A stretch of DNA of 17,129 bases from an uncultured Verrucomicrobiota bacterium (GCA_946482165.1 CAMLQS010000077.1:1-17129); one strand, 5' to 3'. Numbered from the stretch's first letter, positions 1-8,779 are shown. A program made the numbers and translations. Notes: generated from the sequence alone by a model not told the origin.

Positions 1-190
1 TTTTGTTAAGTTGTTTTAACCGATTTTTTTTTGGGGCGGGTTGGGGGGGTTTGTTTCGATGCGCGGTTTTTCTGGGGGGGGGCTTCCTGCTTTTGCCCCG
101 CCCCACGCCCGCCGGCGCAAGCGCGGAGCCCTCGTGCAAAAATATCGATCCCGCCCTTTCTTCCGCTCAGGCGACGCCTATTATCCTCCC
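1..190. other. G-rich leader region upstream of the first gene
   Basis: I assign no gene here. The first 90 bases are T- and G-rich with long G runs: G4 at 33-36, G3 at 38-40, G7 at 43-49 and G9 at 74-82. The stretch 33-49 fits a four-tract G-quadruplex pattern if the G7 run is split. A small imperfect palindrome (GTTAA...TTAAC) lies at 5-19. The frame of the downstream lipoprotein stays open back to a TTG at 41, but its translation there is glycine-, arginine- and proline-rich and lies upstream of a complete signal peptide, so I treat it as leader. I see no recognisable sigma-70 promoter. Confidence 0.4.
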
Positions 191-1585
191 GTGCCCGCTT
201 TCACCCCTTCTCGCCGGTCCTCGATTGTGCCGTTTTTTGCCGCTTCGCTCCTGCTCTTTGCCGGATGCACGACGACCGCCCCCCGCGCATTGGAGCAAAA
301 ACCGCCGACCATCGCCGCGCCTGCCCGCCCGATCGGCGTGGACGTGCTTCCGCGCTGGCGAGCGAGCTTCGAGGATCTTACCCGCACCCTCTCGCCACTT
401 GAGCAAACCGAGTCGTTGTCCGCCTTCGAGTCCGCCGACAGCCCCCTGCCTGCCATCTCGGCCGAAGCGCTGAACCCCGCGCTGGCCTTGCTCGAACGTT
501 TCAGGCTCGCACCCGGCGATACGCTCATTCTCCCACCCATCAACGGGCCCGAAACGCCCTTCCCCGACCATCAGCCGCTGCGGATGGTCGCCAGCCTGCG
601 CACCGTTCAAGCACGCCGAGCCATCGCCGCCGGCGACCTGCCCCAGGCGCTGACCTTGGTCCGCCAAAACCTCGTCCAGGCCCGCGCCACGCTCAATGCC
701 CAGGAAGGGCTCCTTCCCTTGATCCACGCCACGAGCGTCTGGCAATGCGCCCTCGACGGCGCCCACGCCCTCGCCCGCGATTCCCGTCTTTCCGAAGCCG
801 ACGCGCGTTCGCTCTTGGCCGAATTGCAAGCCGACGCGCATCTGGTTTCGGCCGCCATCAGCCGGGCGTTTATCGGCGAATACCTCCATGTCTACCGTGT
901 CATCGTCGACCGGATGCCCCGCACGGACGACCCCGAGCTCCTTTTGTCCTCGGTAGGCAGCCTGGGCATGGCCGAACCCGAAGCCCTCGCTCCGGGGGAA
1001 ATCGGCCTCGGCCTGACCGATCACACCCTGCTCGACCGCGACGCCACGCTTGCCGCCTACGAAGCCGACATCAGCCCCTATCTCGCCGCGCTCGCCGCGT
1101 CCCCACGACTTCCGCGCGGACTACAGGATCGGCACACCCGGCCGGTGCTCGCCGCCTACACCGAACAGCTCGGCGCCTTCTACGCCTACGCCGGCGGCGA
1201 AGAACCGACCACGTTTGAGCTGATCGTGCGCGCCCGCGCCGCGATGGAGTCCACGCCCAATCCCATCGGGAAACTGCTCGCGATTTATCTGACGCCTCCC
1301 TGGGAAACCCTAATGGCTTCCGCCTTTCGACGCGAAGCCCAGCGCGCCGCCGTTTGCGGACTCCTCGCTTGGCGCATCCACGGCCGCCCCGCCTCGTGGA
1401 AAAAACTCGTCGCCTCCGGCGTGCTCGACGCGCCCCCCGCGGATCCGTTCACCGGCGGCGCCCTGCTCTTCGAGCTCAACAACGCTCCGCGCGTGTGGAG
1501 CGTTTATGTCGACGGCGAAAACGACGGCGGCCAAGCCGTCGAAGGCAACAACGGCCAGCCCGAGGACCTCGTCTGGATCTGGTGA
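191..1585 (+). CDS. Predicted lipoprotein of unknown function
   Basis: This encodes 464 residues that I cannot assign to a named family. I chose the GTG at 191 because it places a complete lipoprotein signal at the N terminus: a short arginine-containing n-region (residues 1-11), a hydrophobic core (12-25) and a lipobox ending LFAGC with Cys26 as the predicted lipidated residue. The same frame is open upstream to position 41, but that extension would bury the signal. The rest is alanine-, leucine- and arginine-rich and probably helical and extracytoplasmic. The C terminus has DPFTGG followed by VWSVYVDGENDGG and DLVWIW. Similar tails (DPF, then a DGxDDGG-like segment, then D-hydrophobic-W) occur in many uncharacterised Verrucomicrobia and Planctomycetes proteins; that comparison is from memory. 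The HDAC-fold gene follows 12 nt downstream, so the two may be cotranscribed. There is no Shine-Dalgarno at the GTG. Confidence 0.65.
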   Translation: MPAFTPSRRSSIVPFFAASLLLFAGCTTTAPRALEQKPPTIAAPARPIGVDVLPRWRASFEDLTRTLSPLEQTESLSAFESADSPLPAISAEALNPALALLERFRLAPGDTLILPPINGPETPFPDHQPLRMVASLRTVQARRAIAAGDLPQALTLVRQNLVQARATLNAQEGLLPLIHATSVWQCALDGAHALARDSRLSEADARSLLAELQADAHLVSAAISRAFIGEYLHVYRVIVDRMPRTDDPELLLSSVGSLGMAEPEALAPGEIGLGLTDHTLLDRDATLAAYEADISPYLAALAASPRLPRGLQDRHTRPVLAAYTEQLGAFYAYAGGEEPTTFELIVRARAAMESTPNPIGKLLAIYLTPPWETLMASAFRREAQRAAVCGLLAWRIHGRPASWKKLVASGVLDAPPADPFTGGALLFELNNAPRVWSVYVDGENDGGQAVEGNNGQPEDLVWIW

Positions 1586-1597
1586 ACGCCCCGCGCC

Positions 1598-2491
1598 GTG
1601 CGCTGCTTTTACCACCGCGATTATTACTTCCCGCTGCCCGAGCTCCATCCTTTCCCGATGGACAAGTTCTGGCGCGCCGAGGCGATGATCCGCGCCGAAG
1701 CGCCCGCGAGCCTCCGCATTCTCGATGCCGAGCCCGGGCCGTTTGAAGCTCTCGCCCGCGTCCACACCCGGGAATATCTCGAAAAAATCCGCCTCGGCGC
1801 CTTGGCCCCGCTGGAGGCGCTCAAGCTCGGGCTCCCGACCGGCGAAGCCTTGCTCGAACGCTCGCGCCTAGAGACGGGCGGCACGCTGCTCGCAACCGAA
1901 GCGGCCCTCGCCGACGGAATCGCCGCCAACCTCGCCGGTGGAACTCATCACGCCCACGCCGACCGGGGCCTCGGCTACTGCGTGTTGAACGATGTCGCCG
2001 TCGCCATCCGCGCGGTTCACGTCTCGCGCCCCGACACCCGTATCATCGTGGTCGATACCGACGCCCATCACGGCGACGGCACGGCGCACCTCTTTTCCGG
2101 CGACGCCCGCGTGTTCACCTATTCGATCCACGTCAGCCGCAACTACCCATCCGTCAAACCTCCCGGTTCGCTTGACGTTCCCTTGCCTCGCTGGGTTCGC
2201 GGCGCCGGTTACCTTGAACAACTGGAAGCGACCCTTCCGCCCGCCCTCGACGAGCATCGCCCCGAGCTCGCCTTCTGGATCAGCGGAGCCGATCCGCACG
2301 AACACGACCGTTTCGGCCAAATGCGCCTTACCAACGCCGACATGGCCGCGCGCGATGCCTTCGTTCTAGACCAGGTTTTCCGCCGCCGAGGCATCCCCAC
2401 CGTCGTCCTCTACGGCGGAGGCTACAACCGCGACCGCGAGCACACCGCCCGCCTCCACGCCCGCGCCGTCCTCGCCGCGGCTACATTCTGA
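1598..2491 (+). CDS. Histone deacetylase family protein (zinc amidohydrolase)
   Basis: This 297-residue protein carries the arginase/deacetylase-fold catalytic set. The tandem catalytic histidines are H117-H118 in GGTHHA, and VLND is at 129-132. The zinc motif DTDAHHGDG at 153-161 gives ligands D155 and H157, and the third ligand is D232 in SGADP. The transition-state tyrosine is Y276 in GGGYN. All key residues are present, so it should be active. Bacterial members remove acetyl groups from small molecules such as acetylpolyamines or from proteins (AcuC type); the substrate cannot be read from the sequence. It is cytoplasmic, with no signal peptide. The GTG start gives the usual family N terminus (hydrophobic FY, then FPLPE, then HPFPM). 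It follows the lipoprotein gene by 12 nt and ends at a repeat-bearing convergent gap. The family call is secure; the substrate is unknown. Confidence 0.93.
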   Translation: MRCFYHRDYYFPLPELHPFPMDKFWRAEAMIRAEAPASLRILDAEPGPFEALARVHTREYLEKIRLGALAPLEALKLGLPTGEALLERSRLETGGTLLATEAALADGIAANLAGGTHHAHADRGLGYCVLNDVAVAIRAVHVSRPDTRIIVVDTDAHHGDGTAHLFSGDARVFTYSIHVSRNYPSVKPPGSLDVPLPRWVRGAGYLEQLEATLPPALDEHRPELAFWISGADPHEHDRFGQMRLTNADMAARDAFVLDQVFRRRGIPTVVLYGGGYNRDREHTARLHARAVLAAATF

Positions 2492-2496
2492 TTTTC

Positions 2497-2593
2497 AACG
2501 CGGAGCCGCGGAGTCGGAGGGGAAACACCAGGCCCGGACCTCGGCCATCGCCACTCCGGTTCCGAACCCGCCGCGTCTCTGCGCCACCGCGTT
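2497..2593. repeat. Degenerate inverted repeat pair (CGCGGAG type) in convergent gap
   Basis: The gap between the HDAC-family gene and the pseudouridine synthase gene holds two related sequences in inverted orientation. The left arm at 2497-2513 reads AACGCGGAGCCGCGGAG. The right arm at 2577-2593 reads CTCTGCGCCACCGCGTT, and its reverse complement matches the left arm at 14 of 17 positions. Weaker similarity continues inwards (CGGAGG against GCGGCGG). The spacer of about 63 bp has no open reading frame of note. Repeats of the form AACGCGGAGACGCGGAG are common between genes in Verrucomicrobia (recalled, not searched). The distance between arms argues against a simple transcription terminator. 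Confidence 0.55.
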
Positions 2594-2611
2594 AACTCTC
2601 CCCGCGCTCGT

Positions 2612-3376
2612 TCACAGCAGCTTCAAAAACTCCGCCGGCGTCGGCGCGGTCGCAACGAATTTCACCGCCCGCCCCTCATGCTCGTAGTCGAAACGCGTCT
2701 CGTGCGAATGCAGGCAAAGCCGCTTCACGCCCGTCCCCTTCGCCAGCGCGCGGTTGCCGCCAAAGTCGCCATAGGTCGCGTCGCCCACGATGGGCAGCCG
2801 CCGATGGGCGCACTGCACGCGTAGCTGGTGGCTGCGCCCGGTCCGGGGCGTGAGCTCGACCAAAGCCACCGGAAAGTCTCCGTCGCGGCGCTGCCGCAGC
2901 ACCTTCATCTCGCACTCGCTCGGGATGCCGTCGCCCGCCTTCGCGCGCACCTGGCCGGCGCGTTTCTCAATCGCCAGCCGATCCTTCCAAACCGCCGTCG
3001 GATGCGAGGGTTTCCCAAACACGAGCGCATGGTAGACCTTGCGGATGTGCTTCTCGCGAAAAAGCGCCCGGATGCGCTTCGCCAGCTCGGCGTTGTCCAG
3101 CACGCCGAGGATCACGCCCGAGGTGTGCGAATCGAGACGATTGAGCAGCCAGAAAACCCGCGAGGCGCCCGAGGCGTCGATCCAGCGGAAAAACTCGCCC
3201 TCGATCGAGTAGTCGCAGGTCAGCAGCGCGCGCGGCTGCTCGCTCTTCATGTTCGGATGCGAGAGCACGCTCGCCGGCTTGTCGAAGGCCATCAGGCCGC
3301 CGGGCGCCCGCGCAAGCACCGCCACGCCGTCGTGCAGAGGCAATTCGTTCCCGTCGGTTTTGGTGGTGTCGCTCAT
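2612..3376 (-). CDS. RluA-family pseudouridine synthase
   Basis: This 254-residue enzyme isomerises uridine to pseudouridine in rRNA or tRNA. The RluA signature NRLDSHTSG covers residues 79-87, with D82 as the catalytic aspartate; the usual histidine before RLD is asparagine. RTGRSHQLR (178-186) and PIVGDATYG (195-203) are the other conserved blocks. There is no N-terminal S4 domain, so it is a short RluA/TruC-like form; the modified position cannot be told. The frame stays open upstream to 3676, but that part is out of register with the family and lies over the TonB-like gene. The ATG at 3376 overlaps that gene's TGA as ATGA, which decides the start and suggests translational coupling. It is the last gene of the maf, TonB-like, RluA run. 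Confidence 0.92.
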   Translation of the reverse strand: MSDTTKTDGNELPLHDGVAVLARAPGGLMAFDKPASVLSHPNMKSEQPRALLTCDYSIEGEFFRWIDASGASRVFWLLNRLDSHTSGVILGVLDNAELAKRIRALFREKHIRKVYHALVFGKPSHPTAVWKDRLAIEKRAGQVRAKAGDGIPSECEMKVLRQRRDGDFPVALVELTPRTGRSHQLRVQCAHRRLPIVGDATYGDFGGNRALAKGTGVKRLCLHSHETRFDYEHEGRAVKFVATAPTPAEFLKLL

Positions 3377-4551
3377 TGATAATGGAAAGTGAACGTGAGT
3401 TCCTGCTCTTTGCCCAGCACGGCGATCATATCTTCGGTCCACTCGCCGTAGGGCGCCCGTTCCGTGATCGCGCTCACGCACAGCCGCTGCGCCAGTTCTC
3501 CGCCCGAGCCGTCGACGCGCACGACCTCCGAGATCTCTCCCTTGGCATCGAGCCTGAACTCCACTTTCACCAAAGCGCCGGAAGTCGGATAAAAAGAGCT
3601 GCGTAAAATCAGCCGCTCCCACTGCGCCTGAACCGCGTCGATCAGCCGCTGGAGGTATTCGCCGTAGGCGCTCCACTTCGCGTTGTAGGCCACCGCGCCG
3701 ATGTTCTTCGAACCAAAGTCGTTTTTGATCGTCGGCGTGTTGCGCGCGTTCGCGGTCGAAGACGTCAGCCGAGGACGATCCATCGGCCGGCTTCGATCGA
3801 TCTTGGGCGTGCCGGAAAAATAACCTCCGGTCTTCGCTTTGCCGCTCGCGGAGCCCTCGCGCGGCTGCGCACCGCTCTCCGCCCCCGCCACCGGCGGCAG
3901 CTTGGTCACGGTCGAGCCGATCCCCCCATCCGCCTCCCCCAGGATCTGCTCGCCTCCGGGCAAAGCATTCACCGCGCGCGCGGCTTCCTGCTCGGCCGGC
4001 GCGTCCGGTTTGCTCGGCTCCGGCTGCGTGCTCGCGGGTTTGGGCGACTGAAATGCCTGCTCCAATATCTCCGACGGCCTCAGCGGGTCGGGTTCATTCG
4101 CCAGCCCGCTCACGATGGCGGTGGAGTTGGCATTGTCCTCTCCGTCTACGGCAGGCGTGTCGCTCGCGCCCTCCGGTGTCGGCACGGGTTGGGCCGCCTG
4201 TTGGTTCTGCGCGCCAACCAACGGCGTCTTGTCGGGCGCGTTCTCGGGAGCGGCGGGATTCACTTCCACGAAACGCGGCGGCGCGAGAGGTGGAGGCGCC
4301 TGCCTTAGCCACTCCGGATTCAACTCGATCTCAAACGGACGGTTTGCCCCGGGTTCGCTCGCCGCCTGATCGGTTTCCAGCAAATCCTCCGGCATTAGCA
4401 GCAGGATCAATACTATCGCCACGTGCGCCGCCACCGTTCCGATCAGCCCCGCCTTCCACGCCGGCTTCTTTTCATCCAGCTCATGCGCCTTCGTGCGCGC
4501 CCTCGGGGGCGGCGCGGAAGGACGCTTTTCGATGGTGGCGGGCGCGGGCAT
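3373..4551 (-). CDS. TonB-like membrane-anchored protein with C-terminal TonB-type domain
   Basis: This 392-residue protein has the TonB plan. Residues 1-31 are a charged, proline-rich cytoplasmic end. One membrane anchor spans about 33-53 (AGLIGTVAAHVAIVLILLL). A long low-complexity periplasmic spacer rich in P, A, E and Q covers about 60-290. The C-terminal globular segment, about 300-392, has the pattern LVKVEFRLDAKGEISEVV and ends in alternating hydrophobics (ELTFTFHYQ), as in TonB C-terminal domains. Such proteins transmit force across the periplasm, but no exbB, exbD or TonB-dependent receptor is in this window, so the partner is unknown and the protein may be a TonB/TolA-like relative rather than the main TonB. 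It starts 15 nt after maf and overlaps the RluA gene by 4 nt. Confidence 0.72.
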   Translation of the reverse strand: MPAPATIEKRPSAPPPRARTKAHELDEKKPAWKAGLIGTVAAHVAIVLILLLMPEDLLETDQAASEPGANRPFEIELNPEWLRQAPPPLAPPRFVEVNPAAPENAPDKTPLVGAQNQQAAQPVPTPEGASDTPAVDGEDNANSTAIVSGLANEPDPLRPSEILEQAFQSPKPASTQPEPSKPDAPAEQEAARAVNALPGGEQILGEADGGIGSTVTKLPPVAGAESGAQPREGSASGKAKTGGYFSGTPKIDRSRPMDRPRLTSSTANARNTPTIKNDFGSKNIGAVAYNAKWSAYGEYLQRLIDAVQAQWERLILRSSFYPTSGALVKVEFRLDAKGEISEVVRVDGSGGELAQRLCVSAITERAPYGEWTEDMIAVLGKEQELTFTFHYQ

Positions 4552-4566
4552 TTGAGAGCGCGGAAA

Positions 4567-5169
4567 TCAGCGGAGGATGCCGTGGCGGGTCAAAAGTTCT
4601 CTCACTTCGTCCTGCGGCAACCCGATGATGTTGCTCAACGAGCCCCGTCGAGCGGCAACAATCATCTCCCCGTGCTCCTGAATCGCGTAAGCCCCTGCTT
4701 TGTCTAGCACATGCACACGCTGCAAATAGGCCTCGATATCCGCGTCCCCCAGCGCTCGAAACTCCACCTCGCTCGCCACGCCGAAATCCTCCCGCACTCC
4801 GCGCTTCGCGTGCCGTAACGCCACTCCGGTGAAAACCGTGTGCGCCCGTCCGCTCAGTCGCCGCAACATCGCGCGGGCCGCGTCGAGGTCCGCGGGTTTG
4901 TTCAACGCGTGCCCTTCGATGAACACCGTCGTATCCGCCCCCAGAACCCAGGCGTGCGGTCGAAACGCCGCCACCGCGTCGGCCTTGAGCGCCGAGTTGC
5001 GCGCCACCATCACGCGCGGATCGAGAGCGGGGTCCTCGTGCTCGGTCACGTTCGCCACCACGACTTCGAAAAACACCCCGAGTTCCGCCAGCAACTCGCG
5101 CCGCCTCGGCGACGCGGACGCGAGGACGAGCGGATCGGCGGAGGATGCGGCGAGGACTTTTTCGGACAT
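4567..5169 (-). CDS. maf: Maf-family nucleoside triphosphate pyrophosphatase
   Basis: This 200-residue protein, the standard length for Maf, hydrolyses non-canonical or pyrimidine nucleoside triphosphates to monophosphates and pyrophosphate in the cytoplasm. Family motifs occur in order: [12 protein letters not shown] (16-27) for substrate binding, the N-x-x-L-K-A segment (58-63), GADT with D79 as the likely general base (77-80), NKP (90-92), DKAGAYAIQ (156-164) and [10 protein letters not shown] (176-185). These place it in the Maf/YhdE group (dTTP/UTP pyrophosphatase type) rather than YceF, though I did not test subgroup residues individually. It is the first gene of a minus-strand run with the TonB-like and RluA genes, and it diverges from nadE across 128 bp where both promoters should lie. 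No Shine-Dalgarno precedes the ATG. Confidence 0.93.
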   Translation of the reverse strand: MSEKVLAASSADPLVLASASPRRRELLAELGVFFEVVVANVTEHEDPALDPRVMVARNSALKADAVAAFRPHAWVLGADTTVFIEGHALNKPADLDAARAMLRRLSGRAHTVFTGVALRHAKRGVREDFGVASEVEFRALGDADIEAYLQRVHVLDKAGAYAIQEHGEMIVAARRGSLSNIIGLPQDEVRELLTRHGILR

Positions 5170-5297
5170 GCGAGCAGGCAGGCTTGCGAGTTGTCAGACA
5201 CAGGACGAGAGCCAACCTTCCCGGTCCTTGCATCGTCCGCCTTCGACCCTGTCCTTCTCTCCGACTCTCCGCTCCTAGCTCCACGCTCCCCGCTCCC
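5170..5297. promoter_or_regulatory. Divergent maf/nadE intergenic region with GCTCCNN heptamer array
   Basis: This 128-bp gap separates the divergent maf and nadE genes, so it should hold promoters for both; I cannot pick out convincing -35/-10 boxes. The half next to nadE is almost pure pyrimidine. Four tandem heptamers of form GCTCCNN (TA, AC, CC, CA) occupy 5271-5298 and run into the A of the nadE start codon. Looser CTCC-rich copies extend back to about 5256. Confidence 0.5.
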
Positions 5298-6965
<1,668 letters not shown>

Positions 6966-6967
6966 AG

Positions 6968-7001
6968 TTTTAACCACTAATCGTCACTAATGGTCACTAA
7001 T
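6968..7001 (+). repeat. Left 34-bp arm of the GxxExxY cassette
   Basis: The arm starts TTTT and continues with three 10-bp units, AACCACTAAT, CGTCACTAAT and GGTCACTAAT, sharing CACTAAT at an exact 10-bp period. It begins 2 nt after the nadE stop. The ATG formed across units two and three (6990-6992) is the start codon of the GxxExxY gene, so unit three encodes its first residues, MVTN. Confidence 0.9.
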
Positions 7002-7376
7002 CCAGACAACGGATACCTTCAACAGGAGGGATATGATTTCATGAACGCCTGCTTCGCCGTGCACAACGAACTCGGTGGCGGATTTCTTGAGGAGGTTTAT
7101 CAGGAAAGCCTGGAGATGGAGCTGACCGACCGCGGCATCCCCTTCGTTTCGCACCCCAAACTTCAGCTCTACTACAAGGGCCGGCCTCTTAAAAAATTCT
7201 ACGAAGCCGACCTCATCGTCATCGGCGAGATCCTCATCGAACTCAAAGCCGTCAAAGTCCTCCTCCCAGAGCACGAAGCCCAGCTCATCAACTACCTCCG
7301 GGCCACTCGCAAACGCGTCGGCTATCTCGTCAACTTCGCCGCGCTCCGAGTCCAGTGGCACCGCATCATTCTCTGA
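6990..7376 (+). CDS. GxxExxY protein, PD-(D/E)XK nuclease-like
   Basis: This 128-residue protein has the signature G31-x-x-E34-x-x-Y37 after VHNELG, typical of the GxxExxY family (TIGR04256/PDDEXK_3). Its core resembles a PD-(D/E)XK nuclease: D74 in YEADLIV, E84 and K86 in IELKAV, and a following Q98 in AQLINYL. The family has no established function that I know of; a nuclease role is inferred from the fold. The start is the ATG inside the left repeat arm. An ATG at 7041 follows an AGGAGG, but starting there would remove the conserved QQEGYDFMNACF segment. The gene stands alone between inverted repeats, has lower GC than its neighbours, and lies in the same direction as nadE and hemL. All motif residues are intact. 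Confidence 0.9.
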   Translation: MVTNPDNGYLQQEGYDFMNACFAVHNELGGGFLEEVYQESLEMELTDRGIPFVSHPKLQLYYKGRPLKKFYEADLIVIGEILIELKAVKVLLPEHEAQLINYLRATRKRVGYLVNFAALRVQWHRIIL

Positions 7377-7386
7377 TCTCTTCCGA

Positions 7387-7420
7387 ATTAGTGACCATTA
7401 GTGTGCATTAGTGGTTAAAA
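7387..7420 (-). repeat. Right 34-bp arm of the GxxExxY cassette
   Basis: On the minus strand this reads TTTT, AACCACTAAT, GCACACTAAT, GGTCACTAAT, the inverted copy of the left arm with three changed bases in the second unit. It begins 10 nt after the GxxExxY stop and ends 10 nt before the hemL ATG. It also carries an inward-facing ATGGTCACTAAT, the same start-codon context as the left arm, but that frame closes after ten codons. Confidence 0.9.
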
Positions 7421-7430
7421 AACTCTGTCC

Positions 7431-8714
7431 ATGTCTTCCTCCGTCTCCTCCGACCTCTTCGCCCGCGCCCAGATGCTCATTCCCGGCGGCGTGAACTCCC
7501 CCGTCCGCGCCTTCCGCTCCGTCGGCGGCGCGCCGTTTTTCACCCGCTCCGCCCAAGGCGCCACGCTCACCACCGCCGACGGCCGGGAGCTCATCGACTT
7601 CGTCTGCACCTGGGGTCCCGCCATCCACGGCCACAACCACCCGCGTATTCGCGAAGCCATTACCGATGCCCTCGCCCGGGGCACCTCCTTCGGCACCCCC
7701 AATCCCTACGAGGTCGAGATGGCCGAGCTCATCGTCGCCTTCTTCCCCTCGATCCAAAAGGTCCGCCTCTGCTCCAGCGGCACCGAGGCCACCATGTCCG
7801 CCATCCGCCTCGCCCGCGGCTTCACCGGACGCGACAAGATCATCAAGTTCGCCGGCTGCTACCACGGTCACTCCGATTCGCTCCTCGTCTCCGCCGGCTC
7901 CGGCGCCCTCACCCACGGCCATCCCGACAGCGCCGGCGTGCCCGCCGCCTTCGCGCGCGAAACCGTCGTCCTGCCCTTCAACGACCCCGCCGCGCTCGAC
8001 GCCGCCTTCGCCGCCAACCCCGGACAGATCGCCGCCGTCATCCTCGAACCCTACATCGGCAACGTCGGCTTCATCCGCGCCGAACCCGGCTACCTCCGGC
8101 ACGTCCGCGCCGCCACGCAGAAGCACGGCGCAGTGCTCATTTTCGACGAGGTCATGACCGGCTTCCGTCTCGCCCGCGGCGGCGTCCAGGAACTCGAAAA
8201 CATCGTCCCCGACCTCACCTGCCTCGGCAAAATCATCGGCGGCGGCCTCCCCGTCGGCGCCTTCGGCGGACGCGCCGAAATCATGGACAAACTCGCGCCG
8301 CTCGGCCCCGTCTATCAGGCTGGCACGCTCTCCGGCAACCCGCTCGCCATGGCCGCCGGCATCGCCCAGCTCCGACTCCTCGACGAACTCAAGCCCTACC
8401 CGCGCCTCGACACCCTCGGCCGCCAGCTCACCGGCGCCGCCCTCGCCGCCGCGAAAGCCAAAGGCATCGCGCTCCAGGCCCCGCAATGCGGCTCGATGTT
8501 CAGCCTCTTCTTTACCGAACAAACCGTGCGCGACCTGCCGTCCGCGATGAGCTCCGACTCCAAGCTCTTCGCCCGCTTCTTCCACGCCTGCCTCGACAAC
8601 GGCGTCTACCTTCCGCCCAGCGCCTACGAAGCCTGGTTCCTGAGCAGCGCCCACGAAGGCCCCGCCATCGACCGCGCCTGCGAGGTCGTCTCCGCCGCGA
8701 TCAGATCTCTCTGA
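7431..8714 (+). CDS. hemL: Glutamate-1-semialdehyde 2,1-aminomutase
   Basis: This 427-residue PLP enzyme converts glutamate-1-semialdehyde to 5-aminolevulinate, the last step of the C5 route to tetrapyrroles. The N terminus has the family hallmark [11 protein letters not shown] (18-28). PLP-binding features follow: SSGTEA (115-120), YHGHSD (144-149), FDEVMTGFR with D239 (238-246), and [13 protein letters not shown] with the Schiff-base lysine K267 (265-277). Length and motifs match characterised HemL, and the organism therefore probably uses the glutamyl-tRNA route; hemA is not in this window. The start is 10 nt after the right arm of the GxxExxY cassette, with a pyrimidine-rich ACTCTGTCC instead of a Shine-Dalgarno. 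It ends in a strong hairpin at 8716-8746. Confidence 0.97.
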   Translation: MSSSVSSDLFARAQMLIPGGVNSPVRAFRSVGGAPFFTRSAQGATLTTADGRELIDFVCTWGPAIHGHNHPRIREAITDALARGTSFGTPNPYEVEMAELIVAFFPSIQKVRLCSSGTEATMSAIRLARGFTGRDKIIKFAGCYHGHSDSLLVSAGSGALTHGHPDSAGVPAAFARETVVLPFNDPAALDAAFAANPGQIAAVILEPYIGNVGFIRAEPGYLRHVRAATQKHGAVLIFDEVMTGFRLARGGVQELENIVPDLTCLGKIIGGGLPVGAFGGRAEIMDKLAPLGPVYQAGTLSGNPLAMAAGIAQLRLLDELKPYPRLDTLGRQLTGAALAAAKAKGIALQAPQCGSMFSLFFTEQTVRDLPSAMSSDSKLFARFFHACLDNGVYLPPSAYEAWFLSSAHEGPAIDRACEVVSAAIRSL

Positions 8715-8715
8715 A

Positions 8716-8746
8716 CCCGGAATCCGCGATAACCGCGGATCCCGGG
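8716..8746 (+). terminator. Hairpin after hemL
   Basis: Directly after the hemL stop, CCCGGAATCCGCG (8716-8728) pairs with CGCGGATCCCGGG (8734-8746) around an ATAAC loop, 12 of 13 positions paired. No T run follows on the plus strand, so it may be an RNA-stabilising hairpin or a non-canonical terminator. Confidence 0.5.
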
Positions 8747-8779
8747 CTGAAAATAGAAGGGAAGTTCTAAAACTGATCG

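Larger units (their letters stand above)
6968..7420 (+). mobile_element. Inverted-repeat-bounded GxxExxY cassette (candidate minimal mobile unit)
   Basis: This 453-bp unit lies exactly between nadE and hemL. It consists of a 34-bp left arm (6968-7001), a single 128-codon gene, and an inverted 34-bp right arm (7387-7420). The arms match at 31 of 34 positions; the three mismatches are consecutive (CGT against GCA at arm positions 15-17). The cassette gene is about 55% GC by my count, while a 60-nt sample of hemL is 73%. I see no flanking target duplication. Removing the unit would leave nadE and hemL 12 nt apart, an ordinary operon spacing, which suggests insertion. No transposase is present, so movement would need a factor from elsewhere. 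The structure is seen directly; mobility is inferred. Confidence 0.6.

Noticed and set aside
41..190. N-terminal extension of the first gene from the TTG at 41
   Set aside because: The extension is low-complexity and would place a clear lipoprotein signal peptide 75 residues into the protein.
3377..3676. Extension of the RluA-type gene to the upstream ATG at 3676
   Set aside because: It overlaps the TonB-like gene in another frame, has arginine-rich shadow composition, and the ATGA junction gives a better start.
7024..7041. AGGAGG followed by ATG as the true start of the GxxExxY gene
   Set aside because: The conserved QQEGYDFMNACF segment before the VHNELG motif would be lost, and no other gene in the window uses a Shine-Dalgarno. 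The G-rich codons simply encode QEG.
6968..7420. Inverted arms acting as one transcription-terminator hairpin
   Set aside because: The arms are separated by 385 bp containing a coding gene, far too long for an intrinsic terminator.
7398..8654. Long open frame on the minus strand opposite hemL (418 codons)
   Set aside because: It is a shadow of hemL with low-complexity G/A/E composition and no family similarity.
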